From Thiohalomonas sp041685045 (GTDB lineage: Bacteria > Pseudomonadota > Gammaproteobacteria > Thiohalomonadales > Thiohalomonadaceae), in NCBI GenBank assembly GCA_041685045.1, contig JAWLGP010000001.1:434001-498000 (forward strand): DNA of 64,000 nucleotides. The letters run 5' to 3'. Below the pieces are notes generated by a model. That model saw only the letters and a list, made by a program, of their open reading frames with translations. It made no database searches and had not been told where the DNA came from. The stretch's first letter is position 1. Each line of letters opens with the position of its first letter. A program made the translations under genes and the position numbers. Shown here one piece after another: positions 34,142 through 42,514 of this stretch.

Positions 34142-36784
34142 ATGACTTGGCGACTGATCGCAGGGCTGATCGCGATGTTGGGCATATCCGCGGCATGGGC
34201 GGCGGACCCGGTGAGCGATGCGCTCGCGGAGATGGTCGAACACCACCGGCAGATGATCGTTCTGCTTGAGGGGGTGGAGGAGGGAGACCCGGACAATGAG
34301 CGGATCTTTGCGGCGCGCAACCAGTATGCGCGTAAGCTCGACACTTCCGAGTGGCTGACGCAGCAGGCCGAGCAGGCGCCGCCCGAGCGCAGTGTGTCGG
34401 ATCTCGTCGCGCGCTTTCTCGACGGCACGCCGACATTGCACGATGCAGACAAGCTGGCCTTCGGAGACCTCTTGGACGACCTGCTCCTGATTGAGAGCGA
34501 ACGGGACGCCCCGGCCTCGCTGGTTGGCGATCTGCAGCGGCTCACGGCGGAACTCGATGCCATACTCGCGACGTACCGTAAAGAGATTGGCGCGCTCTAC
34601 GCGCGGCTCGGGGTGCGTGGCGAAAAAACACGGGAGGCCTGGTCCGACTACATCGCATCGCTGCATACCCTCTATTCAGCCGAGCAGTTGGTCGAGGCGT
34701 TCCGCCGCGAGCGGCCGCTGCTCAACGAGGAACGCACGCGCAGCGGCGCTCCTGCAAAAAAGGACCCGACCCTACTCTGGGGCCTCGGGCTGCCGGAGAA
34801 GACCGTCGTCCTTACCTTTGACGACGGGCCCCACCGTTCGCGCACCGATGCCGTGCTCGACGTGCTCAAGCGATACCAGGTCCACGGCTACTTCTTTTCG
34901 GTCGGACGCAAGCTGGGTAAGTTGAGCGCAGACGGCAAGCCCACCCTGACCCGCGACGCGAAGGTGGCCAAGCGTGTGATCGCCGAGGGCCACGTGATCG
35001 CCAATCACAGTTTCAGCCACCCGGTGCTGACCAAGCTCAAGCCCGCCGATCAGGCAGAGGAGTTGATCCGTACGAACGCGATGATCGCCGCTATCGCCAA
35101 GCAGAAGGCGACGTTCTTCCGCCCGCCCTACGGCTCGAAGGACAAGACGCTGCTCGAAGCCGCCAAGGCGGAGGGGATGAGCGCGGTCATGTGGAACATC
35201 GACTCGATGGATTGGGCGGACCCGGTCCCCGAATCGATCGTGCGTCGCATCCTGGAGCAGCTAGAGAAGCAACAGCGGGGCATTGTGCTGTTCCACGACA
35301 TCCACAAGCCTACCGTTGCCGCCCTTCCGCTGCTGCTGGACGAGTTGAACAAGCGGGGTTTTCGGGTTGTTGCACTCGACGGCGGTGCGTTTGCGGGCGG
35401 CGGAACGGGAGTTCCCTTCGTTGCGGAGGAGAAGCCCAAGCCTCTCTATGGCAACAGTTGGGCCGTGGTGATCGGAATAAACGACTACACCCATTGGCCG
35501 AAGCTGCGCTATGCCGTCAATGATGCTCGTTCGGTAGCTGAGTTGCTGCGCACGCGGCTCGGGTTCCCGGCCGCGAACGTCATCGAGCTGTATGACGCCG
35601 AGGCGACTCGCGAGCGTATCGTGCAGCTCCTCGGCGACCAGCTGTCGGACCCGAAGAAGGTCGGGCCCGAAGACCGTGTGTTCATCTTTTTCGCCGGCCA
35701 CGGCATAACGCGGGGGCTGCCGTCCGGGCGCGATCTCGGCTACATCATCCCGGTCGATGCGGACGGCGAACATTATCAGGCGCGCGCCATCAGTATGAGC
35801 CACCTGGACGACTTTTCGGAGCTGATCCCGGCGAAGCACGTCTACTACGTGATGGACAGTTGCTACAGTGGCCTGGCCCTTACCAGGGCCGGGGGCCGTG
35901 CCGAACAGTCGGACAACTACCTGACCGAGATCACCCGTCGGCGCGCACGCCAGATCCTCACGGCCGGCGGCGCAGACCAGCAGGTCGCCGACGGAGGTCC
36001 TGGCGGCCATTCCATCTTCACGTGGACCCTGCTGCAGGGGCTCGAGGGGCTGGCCGATGCGGACGGCAACGGCTTCGTCACCGCGGCCGAACTGGGGACC
36101 TATGTGGCACCGGTCGTCTCCAGCTATGCGGAGCAGACACCGGCGTTCGGCAACCTCGTAGGCAGCGAGGGCGGCGAATTCGTCTTTCAGGTGGATTCGA
36201 CCAACCTCGCCGCCATCAACGAACAGTTGGAAGCCGAGACGCGCCGGCTGGAGGACGAGTTGCAGGCGCTGCGCACGGAGACCAAGGACAAGCTTCGCAA
36301 GCGCCTCGAACTGCAACTGGCACTGAGCCGAGAAGCGGGTGGCGAGTCGAAGGTAACCCGTTCGGCGGCGCTGGACGACCGAGAGCTGACCGAGGAACGT
36401 ATCCGCCAGGCGCGCCGGCTCAACGCGTCCGCCCTGCAATACCTTTCGGAAAACCGCTACGAACAGGCTCTAGCCGAGCTAGGGCAGGCGGCCGAACTCA
36501 ATCCATACAATCCGACGATCCTCAACAACTACGGCTTCGTTCTCAGCAAGCTGGAGCGGCACGAGGAGGCGTTGGTTTGGTACGACAAAACGGTTGAACT
36601 GGAGCCTGAGCGCAAAGTCGTCTACCTGAACCTCGGTGACTCCCTGATGGCACTGGGTCGCACCGAAGAGGCGGCCACACACTATGAGCGCTACCTACAG
36701 CTGTTTCCGTCGTCGCCGAAGGCGGCCGATATCAGGGAGCTGCTGGCCGGCATTGCAACGCAATCCGTTACACACGAGCGCTGA
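34142..36784 (+). CDS. polysaccharide deacetylase - caspase-like peptidase - TPR fusion protein
   Basis: An 880-residue protein with a signal peptide (residues 1-21, cut after SAAWA). Residues 25-205 are helical and unrecognised. Residues 218-412 are a NodB deacetylase with TFDDGP (225-230), metal histidines HSFSH (289-293), RPPYGS (327-332) and FHDIH (384-388). Residues 435-635 are a C14 caspase-like peptidase with the catalytic histidine H520 in FAGHG and cysteine C574 in MDSCYSG. An EF-hand-like loop DADGNGFVTAAEL (639-651) follows, then a coiled coil (690-735) and TPR-like helices (760-865). All catalytic residues are present. The gene stands alone. The role is unknown; it should act in the periplasm or outside. 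Confidence 0.9.
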   Translation: MTWRLIAGLIAMLGISAAWAADPVSDALAEMVEHHRQMIVLLEGVEEGDPDNERIFAARNQYARKLDTSEWLTQQAEQAPPERSVSDLVARFLDGTPTLHDADKLAFGDLLDDLLLIESERDAPASLVGDLQRLTAELDAILATYRKEIGALYARLGVRGEKTREAWSDYIASLHTLYSAEQLVEAFRRERPLLNEERTRSGAPAKKDPTLLWGLGLPEKTVVLTFDDGPHRSRTDAVLDVLKRYQVHGYFFSVGRKLGKLSADGKPTLTRDAKVAKRVIAEGHVIANHSFSHPVLTKLKPADQAEELIRTNAMIAAIAKQKATFFRPPYGSKDKTLLEAAKAEGMSAVMWNIDSMDWADPVPESIVRRILEQLEKQQRGIVLFHDIHKPTVAALPLLLDELNKRGFRVVALDGGAFAGGGTGVPFVAEEKPKPLYGNSWAVVIGINDYTHWPKLRYAVNDARSVAELLRTRLGFPAANVIELYDAEATRERIVQLLGDQLSDPKKVGPEDRVFIFFAGHGITRGLPSGRDLGYIIPVDADGEHYQARAISMSHLDDFSELIPAKHVYYVMDSCYSGLALTRAGGRAEQSDNYLTEITRRRARQILTAGGADQQVADGGPGGHSIFTWTLLQGLEGLADADGNGFVTAAELGTYVAPVVSSYAEQTPAFGNLVGSEGGEFVFQVDSTNLAAINEQLEAETRRLEDELQALRTETKDKLRKRLELQLALSREAGGESKVTRSAALDDRELTEERIRQARRLNASALQYLSENRYEQALAELGQAAELNPYNPTILNNYGFVLSKLERHEEALVWYDKTVELEPERKVVYLNLGDSLMALGRTEEAATHYERYLQLFPSSPKAADIRELLAGIATQSVTHER

Positions 36785-36949
36785 GAGACGAAGGGGCAGC
36801 GTTGGCTTGATAAAGGGGTCGGTGAGGACAAAAACATTGATGCTGGCATCCCCCGTTTGGAAGCCGCGAGCCGGCATGAAGAACGGCAGTTGACTCGGTG
36901 TTTGAATGCCGATCCGTTACATCAGCTCTGTTTAACTTCGGAGGAATCT

Positions 36950-37591
36950 ATGCACGGACCAAGCCCAACCAACAAACACCCGATGGTCGGATTCCCGCAG
37001 GTTTGTTTCATCAAGAATACCGTGCGAAACCCGAATATCGTCGTAGGCGACTACACCTACTACGACGATCCTGATGACTCCGAAAACTTTGAGCGCAACG
37101 TGCTCTATCATTTCCCGTTCATCGGCGACAAGCTGATCATCGGGAAGTTCTGCGCCATTGCCCGTGGCGTCAAATTCGTTATGAACGGGGCGAATCACAA
37201 GCTGTCCGGGATCTCCACCTACCCGTTTCAGATTTTTGGAAATGGCTGGGAACAGGTGATGCCGAGCATGGATGAGCTGCCGTACAAAGGCGATACGGTC
37301 ATCGGCAATGACGTCTGGATCGGTTATGACGCGCTGGTTATGCCGGGTGTAAAAATTGGCAATGGCGCTGTCATTGCGTCCCGATCGGTTGTCATAGGCG
37401 ACGTCCCTGCGTACACGATCATGGGAGGCAATCCGGCCAAACCTGTTAAGCCCCGATTTTCGCCCGAGCTGATAGATGTTCTGGAGGAAATTGCCTGGTG
37501 GGACTGGCCGATCGAGAGAATCACACAATATCTGAAAGTTATCGTTTCCGGCGATGTCGAGGCACTGCGCAAGTGCGCTCCGAAAGCTTAA
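36950..37591 (+). CDS. Vat/CatB-type xenobiotic acyltransferase (left-handed beta helix)
   Basis: A 213-residue hexapeptide-repeat acetyltransferase of the streptogramin/chloramphenicol (Vat/CatB) type. Signatures: the N-terminal NPNIVVGDYTYYDDPDDSE, FVMNGANHKLSGISTYPFQIF (histidine of the active site), GDTVIGNDVWIGYDALVMPGVKIGNGAVIASRSVV hexapeptide run, and AYTIMGGNPAKPVKPRFS. The length equals the family norm. Start ATG at 36950 has GGAGG at ideal spacing. The lower GC content and accessory neighbours suggest acquisition. Actual substrate (antibiotic or other small molecule) cannot be read from sequence. Confidence 0.9.
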   Translation: MHGPSPTNKHPMVGFPQVCFIKNTVRNPNIVVGDYTYYDDPDDSENFERNVLYHFPFIGDKLIIGKFCAIARGVKFVMNGANHKLSGISTYPFQIFGNGWEQVMPSMDELPYKGDTVIGNDVWIGYDALVMPGVKIGNGAVIASRSVVIGDVPAYTIMGGNPAKPVKPRFSPELIDVLEEIAWWDWPIERITQYLKVIVSGDVEALRKCAPKA

Positions 37592-37962
37592 TGGCCGAAG
37601 TGATCAGTCAGAATGCGTGGTGCCTTTCATGTGGAGTGACGCTCTATTTTTCGCTGATTTCTTTTGTCCTCTTAAATTTTGCGGTCCCCATTGGTCTCCG
37701 GCCCTGCGAGCTACGCAGCTCATGGCTCAAAGTTGACGAAGATTCGCAAGGTGAGAGTTATTCAGGCGTGGCTGAATCTTGGATATAGAGTGGGGGGCGG
37801 TATTTCGGTGACTTGGGACAAGGAAATCCGGCAACGTGCGCGTCCTCGCCATAGAGAAAGGCGCGGCGTACGCAGCGGGAGATGCGCTGCGGGATGGCAA
37901 GCTTCCGAGTGGGTGTCTCAATGTCCCCCCGACCCCGCTAATCGCATCATGGAGAGAGTTAC
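37592..37962 (+). pseudogene. decayed fragment of the downstream small membrane gene, in a gene-poor gap
   Basis: The 371-base gap after the acetyltransferase contains, at about 37622-37700, a diverged copy of bases about 38082-38161 of the next gene. The copies share TTTCA-GTGGAGTGACGC and CTCTTAA-TTTTGCGGT blocks and give WSDALF in one frame and FVLLNFAVPIG in another, showing a frameshift. The remainder (37740-37962) shows nothing recognisable. Confidence 0.65.
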
Positions 37963-38358
37963 TTGATTCCGGGACTGTCTGTTGTCGTTATCGTATTGGG
38001 GGCCATTGTTTCACTTTTGTCCAATTTGTTGTTTTATGAACTGACAAACCGTGCAAATTCTATCGAAGGAAATCCTTGGGCCCTGGGACCTTTCACGTGG
38101 AGTGACGCGCTATTCTCGCTGCTTCCTTTTTTCCTCTTAAGTTTTGCGGTCTCCATTGGGCATCACAAAGCCACACAACTGATTGCGCTTTTTTCCAGCA
38201 TTTTGTGCGGTTTCCTTGCATTCGGCCAATTGGCTGTGACTGACCCGCAGCACGGGTCGGAAACTCTCGCTGCTCTTTGGCTCTTACAGGCGCTTGCTGG
38301 TTCTTGCCTTGCGATGAACGCTCTCGTTGCCGGAATCTTGTACGTGTCGAATCCCTAG
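37963..38358 (+). CDS. small four-helix membrane protein, unknown
   Basis: A 131-residue hydrophobic protein with about four predicted helices (residues 3-25, 45-62, 70-90, 100-126). The start appears to be TTG at 37963 (GGAGAG upstream), giving a hydrophobic N-terminus. No family is recognised. A broken copy of its middle part lies about 460 bases upstream. Its base composition is poorer in GC than the surrounding core genes, in line with a transferred or expanding accessory gene. Confidence 0.55.
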   Translation: MIPGLSVVVIVLGAIVSLLSNLLFYELTNRANSIEGNPWALGPFTWSDALFSLLPFFLLSFAVSIGHHKATQLIALFSSILCGFLAFGQLAVTDPQHGSETLAALWLLQALAGSCLAMNALVAGILYVSNP

Positions 38359-38538
38359 ACCACGAAAACCAGTGTGTTTTGATGGAGGAAGCAACGGAAA
38401 ACCCGGAGTGGTCGGTGACCGACAAAAATCATATTCAGTTGTCACGCCCTTTTTTAATGTATCGGACCAACGTACTGCGCCGAACTTCCAGCAGCGGGCT
38501 GTCGAGTGACAGTCTCGCCGCCTCCATCCGGCAGCCGA

Positions 38539-38946
38539 TCAGACCACCCCTTGTTCCTTGAGGAAGGGCACGTAGGCCTTGTCGGTCTTCATAATGTGAT
38601 CCACCAGCCAGTTCTTGAGCAGGTCCAGCGCTTCGGTGGACACGGTTTCGCCGCTGTTGTGGCGCTCCAATAATGCCGTGATGTCGTTAGTGAAAGCATT
38701 GTGCTGAGCCAGGTGGGACTCCGTTCCGGGATAGCCCAAGCGCTTGAACAGCTCCTCTTCCATGATGAAGTGCTTGAAGGTGTACTCGACCAGTTCGCGC
38801 AGGGTCTGGCCCACCACGACGACATCGGGACTCGGTTTGGTAACTTCGTCGTGAAGCTGATTGGTGGTTTCGACAAGCCACTTGTGCTGCTCGTCAACCT
38901 TGCTGATCCCTGTAAGCAGTTCATCGGTCCATGGCATAAAAGACAT
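38539..38946 (-). CDS. bacteriohemerythrin
   Basis: A 135-residue di-iron oxygen-binding protein. Iron ligands are visible in order: H in DEQHKWLVE, H and E in FKHFIMEEE, H in ESHLAQHNAF (two histidines) and H/D in WLVDHIMKTDKAY. It may carry or sense O2 for oxygen-sensitive enzymes. The ATG at 38946 has AAGGA 7 bases upstream; longer in-frame extensions lack conservation. A perfect Fnr-type box lies 161 bases upstream of the start codon, suggesting induction at low oxygen. Confidence 0.93.
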   Translation of the reverse strand: MSFMPWTDELLTGISKVDEQHKWLVETTNQLHDEVTKPSPDVVVVGQTLRELVEYTFKHFIMEEELFKRLGYPGTESHLAQHNAFTNDITALLERHNSGETVSTEALDLLKNWLVDHIMKTDKAYVPFLKEQGVV

Positions 38947-39106
38947 AAGTAAATCCTTATTTGTTTTTGTTGGTAGCGCGCGAATACGGCGAGGTGCACG
39001 GCGGACTTGAGTCGCCATCCATTCCGAAGCTTGCCACGACATAGGCCTCTCCACAAAGGCAAGTCGCAGATGCCATCAACGTAGCTCAGGCGGCTGTCAG
39101 CCTGAC

Positions 39107-39120
39107 TTGATCTGGATCAA
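39107..39120. promoter_or_regulatory. Fnr/Anr-type box upstream of bacteriohemerythrin
   Basis: TTGAT-CTGG-ATCAA is an exact match to the symmetric Fnr/Anr consensus TTGAT-N4-ATCAA. It lies upstream of the bacteriohemerythrin gene and just past the 3' end of the convergent-side fusion gene, so hemerythrin is the likely target. A class II arrangement would place the start of transcription near 39072. Confidence 0.65.
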
Positions 39121-39169
39121 GTGCGACACCGGGCCGCAGGGGTGGTCGCGCACCCTGAAGTGGCCGCTT

Positions 39170-41698
39170 CTAGCGGAGCCAGCGATCCCAACCGGCGTAA
39201 CGGCAGATTATGCGCCCGCGGGGAATGGAGAGGGCGATGAGGGCGATGCCAGCGATCAGGTCGGCCGCGGTAGCGGCCGGATTGAAGCCGCCAAGCAGCC
39301 ACGGGGCGAGCAGCAGCCACGCGCCGAGCAGGGCATTGGCGAAGCGAAGCGGCCGGGCCACCTCGGCGGTCGCCGCTACGGCGAATGAGATCACCAGCGC
39401 CCCGATCACGTGGTCGCTGTCGGCGGCGCCGCCCTCGGCACCGAACAGGGGCCGGCTGAACATGAGCACCAAGCCGATTGCGATGGACAGCGCCAGATTC
39501 CACGGGACGTTAACGCCGCCGGTCACCATCTCCCGCACCACATGCCGCGCCGGCCGCTCGAAGTCGTCGGAGCTGTCCACGTTGTCCGCCTCACTGTCGT
39601 CGCCGAGCAGGAAGACGCGCAACAGCGGCCGCCCCTTTCGCCTCCGCTCGCGCAGGAACTGCACCGTTGCCAGGATCTCGTCGAACGAATAGGGGATCTG
39701 GATCAGCATCGCAGCGGCGGCCACCAGACAGAGGGTGCACCAGGTGCCGAGCCATACCGGCTGGATGATGATGAAGAAGAGGCTGGTGCCGCCGAGCGGC
39801 ACGATCATGAAGCCGAACAGCAACACGAGCCATGGCATGGTGCGCCAGCGGCGGCGGTCGCCGATGGCGCCGGTCACGATCTCCATTGCGTAGGTGGTGG
39901 CTCCGAGCCCCGCATCGGCAACGGGCCACGCCTCGGAGACGTAGGAGGTGATGATCCGTTCCGTGCCGTCGCCGAAGAACGGGTCCCATGCGTTTTCGAT
40001 GTGGCCGAGTTGAAACGCCGCCAGGTAGCGCGAGATGAAGAGGCCGACAAAGGCAAGGAAGATGATCGGGATGCGCTGGGTCCAGCCCGATGGGTTGTAG
40101 TCCCAGCCCGGCGGCACGTTCGCCTTCCTCATGCTGCCGGCGAGGCTGATCCCGGGGGCCGGCGGCACCGCGATGGCGAGGACGATCACCAGCGCCCCGA
40201 CCAGGGTGTCATTGGCGTAGGCGGCCGCGCTCGGCGTCCAGAACGCGAGCGGCGCAAAGAGCAGCCAGACCCCGAGCGCAGCGACGATCCAGCGGGCCCA
40301 GGGCTTGTCGCGCGAGAGGGCCAGCAGGGAGAAGAGCACGATGAGCGCACCGGTCAGCAGGTCGCTGGCGGTCATGAAGGTATGCGAATAGGCGAGCCCG
40401 CGCTGGTTCGGCGTGATCAGCGCGGTCGCTTCCATCCAATATTGGGCGAGGCCAAGGGCAAACGGGCTCGACATCAGCCAGAGGCCTAGCGCGGCGTTGG
40501 TGTAGTGGGCCCACAGAGTCTTGAGGTGGGCCTTGCGCTGGCGCGCCTCGAACTCGTCCATCACCTTGCCGGCAGGGCCAAGCCCCCTGGCGTCGTCGAG
40601 GCGCGGCGGCAGCGGGATGCGGTTGGCCTGGTACCACGTTACGGGGTCGCGCTTGAGCTGTTCGATCATCGCCGTCAGTTCGTCGGCGAGCCGGTGGCGC
40701 GGGCGCCAGTCGAGCAGCCGTTGGGCACGGCCGATGTCCAGCTCGTAGTGGTCATCCGCCAGCTGCGCCATGAACGGCCTGATGAACGGCTCGATGCCGT
40801 AGTCGAGCGAATCGGGGACCACCGTCTCGAGCTTGTCCTGCATCCAGGCACCGCTGGCCGCCACGCTCTTCGGTATCTCGTGGGTGACCCAGCCCTGGCC
40901 GTGGATCAGCCGGCCGATGCGGTTCTGCAACTCCGCATAGCTCTCCACCTGCGGTTCCCCCACGAGCAGCGTCGTTTCGGGCGGCAGGCGCTGGCGGCGC
41001 GCGACGGTGCGGGCGAACAGATCGGCCACGTCGTCAATGTGCACCGCCGACTGGCCGTGGGTGCTATCGCCGGGAAACAGATGGCTCAGCCACTGCCGCT
41101 CATAGATGCGCTGGATCTGGCTGGCCAGCCCCGGCAGGCTGCACTGGTCGGTGTAGACACCGGCGAGACGGAGGATGACGAACGGGATGTCGCCGCGATG
41201 GCGCCGCACCTCCGACTCGGCGGCGACCTTCGACTCCGGGTAAGCCCATTTGGGTTCGAGCGGCACGTCCTCGTCAATCGGCCGGCCCGGCTCCGAGGGG
41301 CGATGGACCAGCATCGTGCTGGCGTAGACGAACTGCTCCACTTCGAACGCCTGCAACGCTTCGAGCAGGTGGCGCGTCCCCTCGACATTGACCGTCTGGT
41401 ACTTGGGGTCCGGCTTGCCGCTGAAGTCGAAATAGGCGGCCAGGTGGATGACGGAGGCGATGCGGTTGCCAAAGCGTCGGCGCACCTCGTCGAGCGCCTG
41501 CTCGAGCTGCGCCTGGTTGGTCAGGTCGACCGGGATGCAGTTCGGGTCGCCATCGCAGCGCCGCTCCAGCCCGACAATGGTGTAGTCACCGCCGAGCGCG
41601 GCCGTGATGGCGCTGCCGATGCGTCCTCCAGCGCCCGTGATGAGCACGACCGGCCGAGTCGTCGCGCCGTCGGCGCCGTATGTCGCTGCGTCGTCCAT
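39170..41698 (-). CDS. SDR/epimerase - SPW repeat - VKOR fusion protein
   Basis: An 842-residue protein with distinct parts. Residues 15-335 are an extended SDR/NAD-epimerase with TGAGGRIGSA (21-30) for NAD binding and HLAAYFDFSG and YASTMLVHRP further on; the catalytic YxxxK reads YPESK. Residues about 395-515 are helical SPW repeats (WLMSSPFALG, WLLFAPLAFW). Residues 535-690 are a vitamin K epoxide reductase-like membrane domain with the redox pair C654-TL-C657 (GTWCTLCLV). Residues 735-842 repeat SPW-like helices. The VKOR loop cysteines usually found upstream were not seen. Its substrate is unknown. Confidence 0.85.
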   Translation of the reverse strand: MDDAATYGADGATTRPVVLITGAGGRIGSAITAALGGDYTIVGLERRCDGDPNCIPVDLTNQAQLEQALDEVRRRFGNRIASVIHLAAYFDFSGKPDPKYQTVNVEGTRHLLEALQAFEVEQFVYASTMLVHRPSEPGRPIDEDVPLEPKWAYPESKVAAESEVRRHRGDIPFVILRLAGVYTDQCSLPGLASQIQRIYERQWLSHLFPGDSTHGQSAVHIDDVADLFARTVARRQRLPPETTLLVGEPQVESYAELQNRIGRLIHGQGWVTHEIPKSVAASGAWMQDKLETVVPDSLDYGIEPFIRPFMAQLADDHYELDIGRAQRLLDWRPRHRLADELTAMIEQLKRDPVTWYQANRIPLPPRLDDARGLGPAGKVMDEFEARQRKAHLKTLWAHYTNAALGLWLMSSPFALGLAQYWMEATALITPNQRGLAYSHTFMTASDLLTGALIVLFSLLALSRDKPWARWIVAALGVWLLFAPLAFWTPSAAAYANDTLVGALVIVLAIAVPPAPGISLAGSMRKANVPPGWDYNPSGWTQRIPIIFLAFVGLFISRYLAAFQLGHIENAWDPFFGDGTERIITSYVSEAWPVADAGLGATTYAMEIVTGAIGDRRRWRTMPWLVLLFGFMIVPLGGTSLFFIIIQPVWLGTWCTLCLVAAAAMLIQIPYSFDEILATVQFLRERRRKGRPLLRVFLLGDDSEADNVDSSDDFERPARHVVREMVTGGVNVPWNLALSIAIGLVLMFSRPLFGAEGGAADSDHVIGALVISFAVAATAEVARPLRFANALLGAWLLLAPWLLGGFNPAATAADLIAGIALIALSIPRGRIICRYAGWDRWLR

Positions 41699-41829
41699 CC
41701 AGAAACCTGTCGCCCCTGAGTACGACGTGTGTCCCCCCCAACCATGGACCTCAGGTCAGGGTTTTTCCACCGCGGGTCCGGGGGCCGGTCCTCTATCTTT
41801 TCTGCGTACCCCTCGTTTCGGAGCTTTCG

Positions 41830-42390
41830 ATGCGCAGACTGTTCAAGAAAGAGCCTCTGCCCGTAGAGAAGGTGCGCCGGTACCTGGAGCCCGGGCCGAT
41901 CGTGCTGGTCTCCTCGGCCTGGGAAGGTCGGCGCAACATCATGACCATGGGCTGGCACACCGTCATGGAGTTTTCGCCGTCGCTGGTCGGCTGCGTCATT
42001 TCCGCAGGTAACCACAGCTTCGAGATGGTGCGTCGCAGCCGGGAGTGCGTCATCAATCTCCCGACCACGGCGTTGACCGACGAGTTGGTCGGTATCGGCA
42101 ACACCTCCGGGATCGAGGTGGACAAGTTCGAGCGCTTCGGGCTCACCGCCGAGAAGGCGAAGCGGGTGAAGGCACCCTTGATCCGCGAGTGCTACGCCCA
42201 CTTCGAGTGCCGGTTGGCCGATGACGCCCTGGTGGACCGCTACAACTTCTTCATCTGGGAGGTGGTGAGCGCCCAGGCGGCGGTGTCTCCGAAACATCCC
42301 GAGACACTGCACTATACCGGGGACGGGGTGTTTATGGTCTCGGGCCGGATCATCAGTCGGCGGCGGGAGTTTCGGCCGGAGATGTTGTAA
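41830..42390 (+). CDS. flavin reductase family protein (FMN-binding split barrel)
   Basis: A 186-residue protein with the flavin-reductase core: PIVLVSSAWEGRRNIMTMGWHTVMEFSP near residues 23-50, CVINLPTTAL near 73 and FERFGLTAEKAKRVKAPLI near 104. It should bind FMN noncovalently and could serve as reductase or flavoprotein partner. The ATG at 41830 gives the expected family N-terminus. It is divergent from the SDR-SPW-VKOR gene with a 131-base shared upstream region. Confidence 0.9.
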   Translation: MRRLFKKEPLPVEKVRRYLEPGPIVLVSSAWEGRRNIMTMGWHTVMEFSPSLVGCVISAGNHSFEMVRRSRECVINLPTTALTDELVGIGNTSGIEVDKFERFGLTAEKAKRVKAPLIRECYAHFECRLADDALVDRYNFFIWEVVSAQAAVSPKHPETLHYTGDGVFMVSGRIISRRREFRPEML

Positions 42391-42514
42391 GAGGGTTGGG
42401 CTTCGCCTGGCGTGCGGCAACATTCGGGTACCTCGACCCCGGCAACTTGGGTAATATCGTTCCTTCGCGCCCGAGACCGGTGTGCCTGCGGAGGCACGAA
42501 ACCCTAGAGACGCC

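Noticed and set aside
36950..38540. Integron gene-cassette array around the acetyltransferase
   Set aside because: No attC-like core sites (RYYYAAC ... GTTRRRY) with the proper hairpin were found between the genes and no integrase is in the window.
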